From NCBI RefSeq assembly GCF_018613675.1, contig NZ_JAGGPQ010000019.1, positions 1 to 64,000 on the forward strand: a stretch of DNA of 64,000 nucleotides, read 5' to 3'. This stretch comes from Arthrobacter sp. ISL-85 (GTDB lineage Bacteria; Actinomycetota; Actinomycetes; Actinomycetales; Micrococcaceae). The notes beneath the pieces are model-generated. The model ran no database searches. It was given only the letters and a program-made list of their open reading frames with translations, and was not told the DNA's origin. A program made the translations under genes and the position numbers. Positions 60,536-64,000 of this stretch are shown in pieces. How positions within the stretch are numbered: position 1 is the stretch's first letter; every line of letters starts with the position of its first letter.

Positions 60536-61552
60536 ATGCCGCACAACCCGCATGCAACCTTTACCGTGGACTCCGCCGTCGAACTGGCTGTGATCGAACG
60601 CAGCGGCTTTGTGGAGTCCCGGCACATCGGTTCCGCCGTCCTCCTGTCCGCCGACGGTTCGGTGGTCACCGAGCTCGGTGACATCAACACGCCCATCTAT
60701 GCCCGGTCCGCCCTGAAACCGTTCCAGGCGCTGGCGTCCATGCAGTCCGGGGTCCCGCTGCGGGGCGCCCAGGTAGCCATCGCGTGCGGAAGCCACACCG
60801 GGTCCCTGGACCACATGGACGTGGTGGCGGGCATGCTCAAGGCGGCCGGGGTCCGTGAAGACCAGCTGCAGTGCCCTGAAGCCTGGCCGCAGGACGAAAC
60901 GGCCCGGAACTGGTTGGTGCGCTCCGAAAAAGGCAAGTCGCGGCTGGCGTTCAACTGTTCCGGGAAGCACGCCGCTTTCCTCTGGGCCTGCACCGAAAAC
61001 GGGTGGGACACCAACAGCTACCTTGAACCGAACCATCCGCTGCAGCAGCGGGTCCGGAGCGTCATCGAGGAATACACGGATGAGAAGATCGCCCACCTGG
61101 GGATCGACGGCTGCGGAGCCCCCGTGGCTGCTGTTTCCCTCAAGGGCCTGGCCCGGGCGTACTCGCAGCTGGCCAAAGCCCCCGGCGACCAGAGCTTCAG
61201 CGCCAGGGCCGCCACCATCGCCACGTCAATGCTCGATTATCCCTGGGCCGTGCAGGGCCGCGGCGAAGCCAACACCCTGGTGATGGACGAGCTGGAGATC
61301 ATCGCCAAAATCGGGGCCGAGGGAGTCCTTGCCATGGCCACGCCCCAGGGGGTTTCGGTGGCCGTCAAGATCCTGGACGGGAACATCCGGGCAACGTCGC
61401 TGGTGGCCCTGACACTGCTTGCCGCAGCAGGCGCCGTCGAGATCCCGGGTGTCGCCAGCGCCCTGGAGAAGGTGGTGGAACCCGTGCTGGGCGGCGGCCA
61501 CCCGGTAGGGAAGATCCGGTTGGGCCCGGCTGTTTCCGCGCTGTTGGACTGA
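60536..61552 (+). CDS. Asparaginase (AnsA/Asparaginase II family)
   Basis: A 338-residue member of the Asparaginase_II family (Rhizobium etli type), which hydrolyses L-asparagine to aspartate and ammonia. Family motifs are ARSALKPFQA (about 56-65), ACGSHTG (about 83-89), NCSGKHAAFL (about 139-148) and GIDGCGAP (about 188-195). It has no signal peptide. It is probably transcribed from its own leaderless promoter and followed by the sterol-carrier gene after 41 bases. Confidence 0.9.
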   Translation: MPHNPHATFTVDSAVELAVIERSGFVESRHIGSAVLLSADGSVVTELGDINTPIYARSALKPFQALASMQSGVPLRGAQVAIACGSHTGSLDHMDVVAGMLKAAGVREDQLQCPEAWPQDETARNWLVRSEKGKSRLAFNCSGKHAAFLWACTENGWDTNSYLEPNHPLQQRVRSVIEEYTDEKIAHLGIDGCGAPVAAVSLKGLARAYSQLAKAPGDQSFSARAATIATSMLDYPWAVQGRGEANTLVMDELEIIAKIGAEGVLAMATPQGVSVAVKILDGNIRATSLVALTLLAAAGAVEIPGVASALEKVVEPVLGGGHPVGKIRLGPAVSALLD

Positions 61553-61593
61553 CACCCGATTTCCCCAACCGACGCAAAAGGAAGACTGAAAGC

Positions 61594-61971
61594 ATGGCCG
61601 TTGCCCGCCGTCGTATCGACCTCCAGGAAGGCAAAGCAGCACTGAAGGTGTGGCTGGAAGGCACGCAAGCGCCGTCGGACACTCCACTGCCCCGGACCGT
61701 CCTGGCCACTGCCGTGCGGTACTCGCTGGAGGAGCTCACGGCGCGTGCACCGGGCAACTCGGTGGAGGTGCGCGTGCCGCCGTTTGGCGTCACCCAGTGC
61801 GTGGAGGGGCCGCGGCACACGCGCGGCACGCCGCCCAACGTGATTGAGTGCGACGCCGCCACCTGGCTGGCGATGGTGACGGGGCAGTTGGACTGGGCGG
61901 ACGCCGTCAGCGCCGGCAGGGTGGCCGCGTCCGGCCTGCGCGCAGACCTGTCGGCCCTGCTGCCCTTCTAG
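61594..61971 (+). CDS. Sterol carrier family protein (SCP2-like)
   Basis: A 125-residue protein of the actinobacterial sterol-carrier family. The VEVRVPPFGVTQCVEG segment (about 57-72) and the TPPNVIECDAATWLAMVTGQLDWADAV region are its conserved core, with a C-terminal hydrophobic helix forming the SCP-like fold. Members commonly lie near purine genes, as here. Ligand unknown. An AGGAAG ribosome-binding site precedes the ATG. Confidence 0.8.
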   Translation: MAVARRRIDLQEGKAALKVWLEGTQAPSDTPLPRTVLATAVRYSLEELTARAPGNSVEVRVPPFGVTQCVEGPRHTRGTPPNVIECDAATWLAMVTGQLDWADAVSAGRVAASGLRADLSALLPF

Positions 61972-61983
61972 GCACAGCGTGCC

Positions 61984-62745
61984 TCAGCCGCGGCCGATGA
62001 AAGGCATGCCCGCGGCGGTAACCACCACGGAGCCCACGCTGGCCGTTGGTGGCATGTTGGCCATCATCAGCACCGCACGCGCCGCGTCCGCCACCGGGAA
62101 CATCGGTTCCACCTTGCGGCTGCCGTCGGCCTGGAGCGCCCCGGAGCCCACCCCGATGGTGTCCATAATGTCCGTGGCCGTGTTGCCGATATCGATCTGT
62201 CCGCAGGTGATGCCGTAGCCGCGGCCGTCCAGTTCGATGCTCTTTGTCAGGCCCGTCATGGCGTGTTTGGTGACCGCGTACGCCACGGTCCGGGGCCGGG
62301 GCGAATGCGCCGAAATGGAGCCGTTGTTGATGATCCGCCCACCCTGCGGCTCCTGCGCCTTCATGGCCCGGACGGCCGCAGCGGCGCACAGCATGGACCC
62401 GGTCAGGTTCACGGCCACAGTGGCGTTCCAGTCCTCCAGGCTGATCTCGTCAACACCGGCCGCCGGACCGAACACACCGGCGTTGTTGAACAGCACATCC
62501 ACGCGCCCCCACTGCCGGCGGGCTGCCTTGAAAAGCCGCTCGACGTCGTCGGGCCGGGTGACGTCGCAGGGCACCACGAGCGCCTCCGGGCTGCCGTCCG
62601 CCGTTTCCTTCAGCTGCGCCTCCCGCCGGCCGGCCAGCACCACGCGGTAGCCATCGGCCAGCATCTGCCGGGCCACCTCTCGGCCGATGCCGGACCCTGC
62701 TCCGGTGACGACGGCGACGCGTGCAGTGCGCGGGGAAGTGTTCAT
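61984..62745 (-). CDS. SDR family oxidoreductase
   Basis: A 253-residue short-chain dehydrogenase. The NAD(P) motif TGAGSGIG is at about 15-22 and NNAG at about 90-93. The catalytic residues are in NNGSISAHS (Ser) and YAVTKHA (Tyr, Lys). An arginine after the first strand (AGRRE) suggests NADP preference. It is the last gene of a minus-strand group with the racemase-like gene and the NCS1 transporter, probably one catabolic operon. Confidence 0.9.
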   Translation of the reverse strand: MNTSPRTARVAVVTGAGSGIGREVARQMLADGYRVVLAGRREAQLKETADGSPEALVVPCDVTRPDDVERLFKAARRQWGRVDVLFNNAGVFGPAAGVDEISLEDWNATVAVNLTGSMLCAAAAVRAMKAQEPQGGRIINNGSISAHSPRPRTVAYAVTKHAMTGLTKSIELDGRGYGITCGQIDIGNTATDIMDTIGVGSGALQADGSRKVEPMFPVADAARAVLMMANMPPTASVGSVVVTAAGMPFIGRG

Positions 62746-62758
62746 TCGGTCTCCTGGC

Positions 62759-63502
62759 TTAGGGCTGGGCCGGCACGGCCGGCCTGTTCAGCGGCCAGCC
62801 TATGACGGTCTTGGGCCGTGGCGCAGCGAAGGTCCGCACCTTGGAGGTGGAAAGGCGCATCCGGACCAGGGATTCGGCGATGGTCACCGCGGACGCCACG
62901 CCGTCCACAACGGGCACGCCTGCCCGCTGCCTGATCTGCTCGTCGAGCCCGGCCATGCCGCCGCAGCCGAGCACAATGACCTCGGCCTTGTCCTCGGTGG
63001 CTGCCAGCAGGGCCTGGTTGATGATCGCCTCCACAGCGCGATCCGGCTCCTCCTCGAGCTCCAGCACCGCCATGCCGCTGGCCCGCACTGACGCGCACCT
63101 GGCGTCCAGTCCAGCCAGCTTCAGCCGGTCCTCGATAAGGGGAACCGTGCGGTCCAGGGTGGTGACCACGGAATACTTGTGCCCCAGGAACATCGCGGTG
63201 CTCGCGGCGGCTTCGGTGATGTCGACCACCGGCACGTCCAACAACTCCTGCAGCCCCTCACGGCCATGCTCGCCGTAGCCGGCCTGGACAACGGCATCGA
63301 AAGGCTCCGGGTAGGAGGTCACCGCGTCCATGACGGCGATGGCAGCCAGGTAGCTTTCGAAGTTGCCCTCACAGGAGTCAGCGCCGAACCTGGGGGTTAC
63401 GCCGATAATTTCCGTGCCGGGAGCGGCAACGCTGCGGGCGGACGCGGCGATGGAGTCAGTCATCGACTGCGTGGTGTTGACGTTTGCAACGAGTATGCGC
63501 AT
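62759..63502 (-). CDS. Aspartate/glutamate/hydantoin racemase family protein
   Basis: A 247-residue protein of the Asp/Glu racemase superfamily, hydantoin-racemase branch. It begins MRILVANVNTTQSMTDSI. The two catalytic cysteines are in DSCEGNFES (about 50) and VLGCGGMAG (about 186), with GHKYSVVTTLDRTVPLIED between them. Such enzymes racemise 5-substituted hydantoins or act on related ureides. An AAAGGA ribosome-binding site fixes the start at 63502. The adjoining NCS1 transporter supports a role in hydantoin or allantoin use. Confidence 0.88.
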   Translation of the reverse strand: MRILVANVNTTQSMTDSIAASARSVAAPGTEIIGVTPRFGADSCEGNFESYLAAIAVMDAVTSYPEPFDAVVQAGYGEHGREGLQELLDVPVVDITEAAASTAMFLGHKYSVVTTLDRTVPLIEDRLKLAGLDARCASVRASGMAVLELEEEPDRAVEAIINQALLAATEDKAEVIVLGCGGMAGLDEQIRQRAGVPVVDGVASAVTIAESLVRMRLSTSKVRTFAAPRPKTVIGWPLNRPAVPAQP

Positions 63503-63554
63503 GGGAAAGATCCTTTGTGTGGGTCCCCTTGGGGCCGCGGCAGTTGGGTGGAGC

Positions 63555-64000
63555 TCAGTGGGTACTCGCGACGGCGATCGCCTCACCGTCGCGGTCTTCG
63601 AGCCTTTGGCTGCGGTCGGCGATGAAGAAGTAGAGGGTGGCAGCTATGCCCGCTGCAAAGAACCAGGCGAAGGGCGCCGCGGCAGCCAGCCCGGGAACGA
63701 AGGCGATGAGGAGGGCCAGGACGGCAGCCGGAACCATAGCGGTGATCGCCCGGGGATTGACGCCCTTCTTGTAGAAGTACCTGCCCTCCGGGGACGCTGT
63801 GTACAGCTCCGGCACGTTGACCTTGCCGCGGCGGATCAGCCAGTAGTCGGCCATGACGACGCCGAACAGCGGCCCTAGCAGCGCACCGAGTCCGCCGAGG
63901 AAATACACGATGACCAGCGGGTTGTTGTAGAGGTTCCACGGCAGGATGAGAAGCCCGATCGTGGCGGAGACCATTGCCGCCTTGCGGAAGTTCAGCCGCT
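63555..64000 (-). CDS. NCS1 family nucleobase/hydantoin transporter, C-terminal part
   Basis: At least 148 codons remain open to the window edge; the N-terminus is outside. The visible part contains about five hydrophobic helices, the LPWNLYNNP segment and FGVVMADYWLIRRGKVNVPELY, strongly typical of the NCS1 family (Mhp1-like hydantoin, allantoin or purine symporters). A charged cytoplasmic tail ends the protein. It lies upstream of the racemase and SDR genes in the same direction (52-base gap). Confidence 0.88.
   Translation of the reverse strand, partial: RLNFRKAAMVSATIGLLILPWNLYNNPLVIVYFLGGLGALLGPLFGVVMADYWLIRRGKVNVPELYTASPEGRYFYKKGVNPRAITAMVPAAVLALLIAFVPGLAAAAPFAWFFAAGIAATLYFFIADRSQRLEDRDGEAIAVASTH

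Noticed and set aside
1..64000. CRISPR arrays, insertion sequences, prophage
   Set aside because: No regularly spaced repeats, transposase, integrase or phage structural genes were seen on either strand.

Overview
The window comes from a high-GC Gram-positive bacterium. The gene families and their order (a Rv3654c-3660c-like tad pilus operon, a GlxR-type Crp regulator, MarP, TopA with a lysine-rich tail, sugar ABC importers without their own ATPase) fit an actinobacterium of the Arthrobacter/Pseudarthrobacter group. That placement is inferred from family recognition, not from a marker gene. The sequence looks chromosomal: almost every interval carries a housekeeping or catabolic gene, and I see no insertion sequence, phage, plasmid or CRISPR.

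Layout. 0.2-11.6 kb: housekeeping and single genes (Ppx/GppA, SseB-like, topA, a methyltransferase, two lipoproteins, trhO, a GNAT enzyme, an MrfA-like helicase). 11.6-17.1 kb: a seven-gene tad/Flp pilus operon on the minus strand, divergent from an unusual PolA-like polymerase. 19-22 kb: YegP-like protein, NUDIX, nth and a membrane protein. 22.5-24.6 kb: acs. 24.7-28.9 kb: a sugar ABC importer with a DeoR regulator. 29-37 kb: an alpha-galactoside locus (LacI regulator, oxidoreductase, two permeases, binding protein, GH36 alpha-galactosidase). 37-39.7 kb: aroQ, marP and the Crp/GlxR gene. 39.8-45.8 kb: an arabinoside locus (GH51 arabinofuranosidase, importer, LacI regulator). 45.9-54.6 kb: NUDIX, RidA, DUF4177, a class A penicillin-binding protein, a phosphoesterase and a heterodimeric ABC exporter. 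54.6-56.5 kb: tRNA-Pro, then a small exported peptide gene divergent from an HTH-TPR regulator. 56.5-62 kb: purC, purD, a molybdopterin oxidoreductase, asparaginase and a sterol-carrier protein. 62-64 kb: SDR, hydantoin-type racemase and the end of an NCS1 transporter cut by the window edge.

How it works together. Three carbohydrate importers each have a binding protein and two permeases but no ATPase, so they probably share an MsiK-like ATPase encoded elsewhere. Perfect or near-perfect TGTGA-N6-TCACA sites lie before acs, the first importer, the alpha-galactoside importer and the ABC exporter, and the GlxR-type regulator that should read them is at 39 kb. Local LacI proteins have matching CG-centred operators in their own loci, suggesting combined global and specific control. 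At least ten genes start 6-8 bases after a TAnnnT -10 box, the pattern of leaderless transcription.

The best candidate for an undescribed system is at 54,873-56,496. A 75-residue precursor has a Sec signal and two copies of the heptapeptide GNWPDPM, one forming the exact C-terminus. It is transcribed away from a 421-residue cytosolic regulator with an HTH domain followed by TPR-like helices. The shared intergenic region holds two strong inverted repeats overlapping the peptide promoter. This is the architecture of Firmicute RNPP peptide-pheromone systems, here in an actinobacterial setting. The pairing and function are inference.
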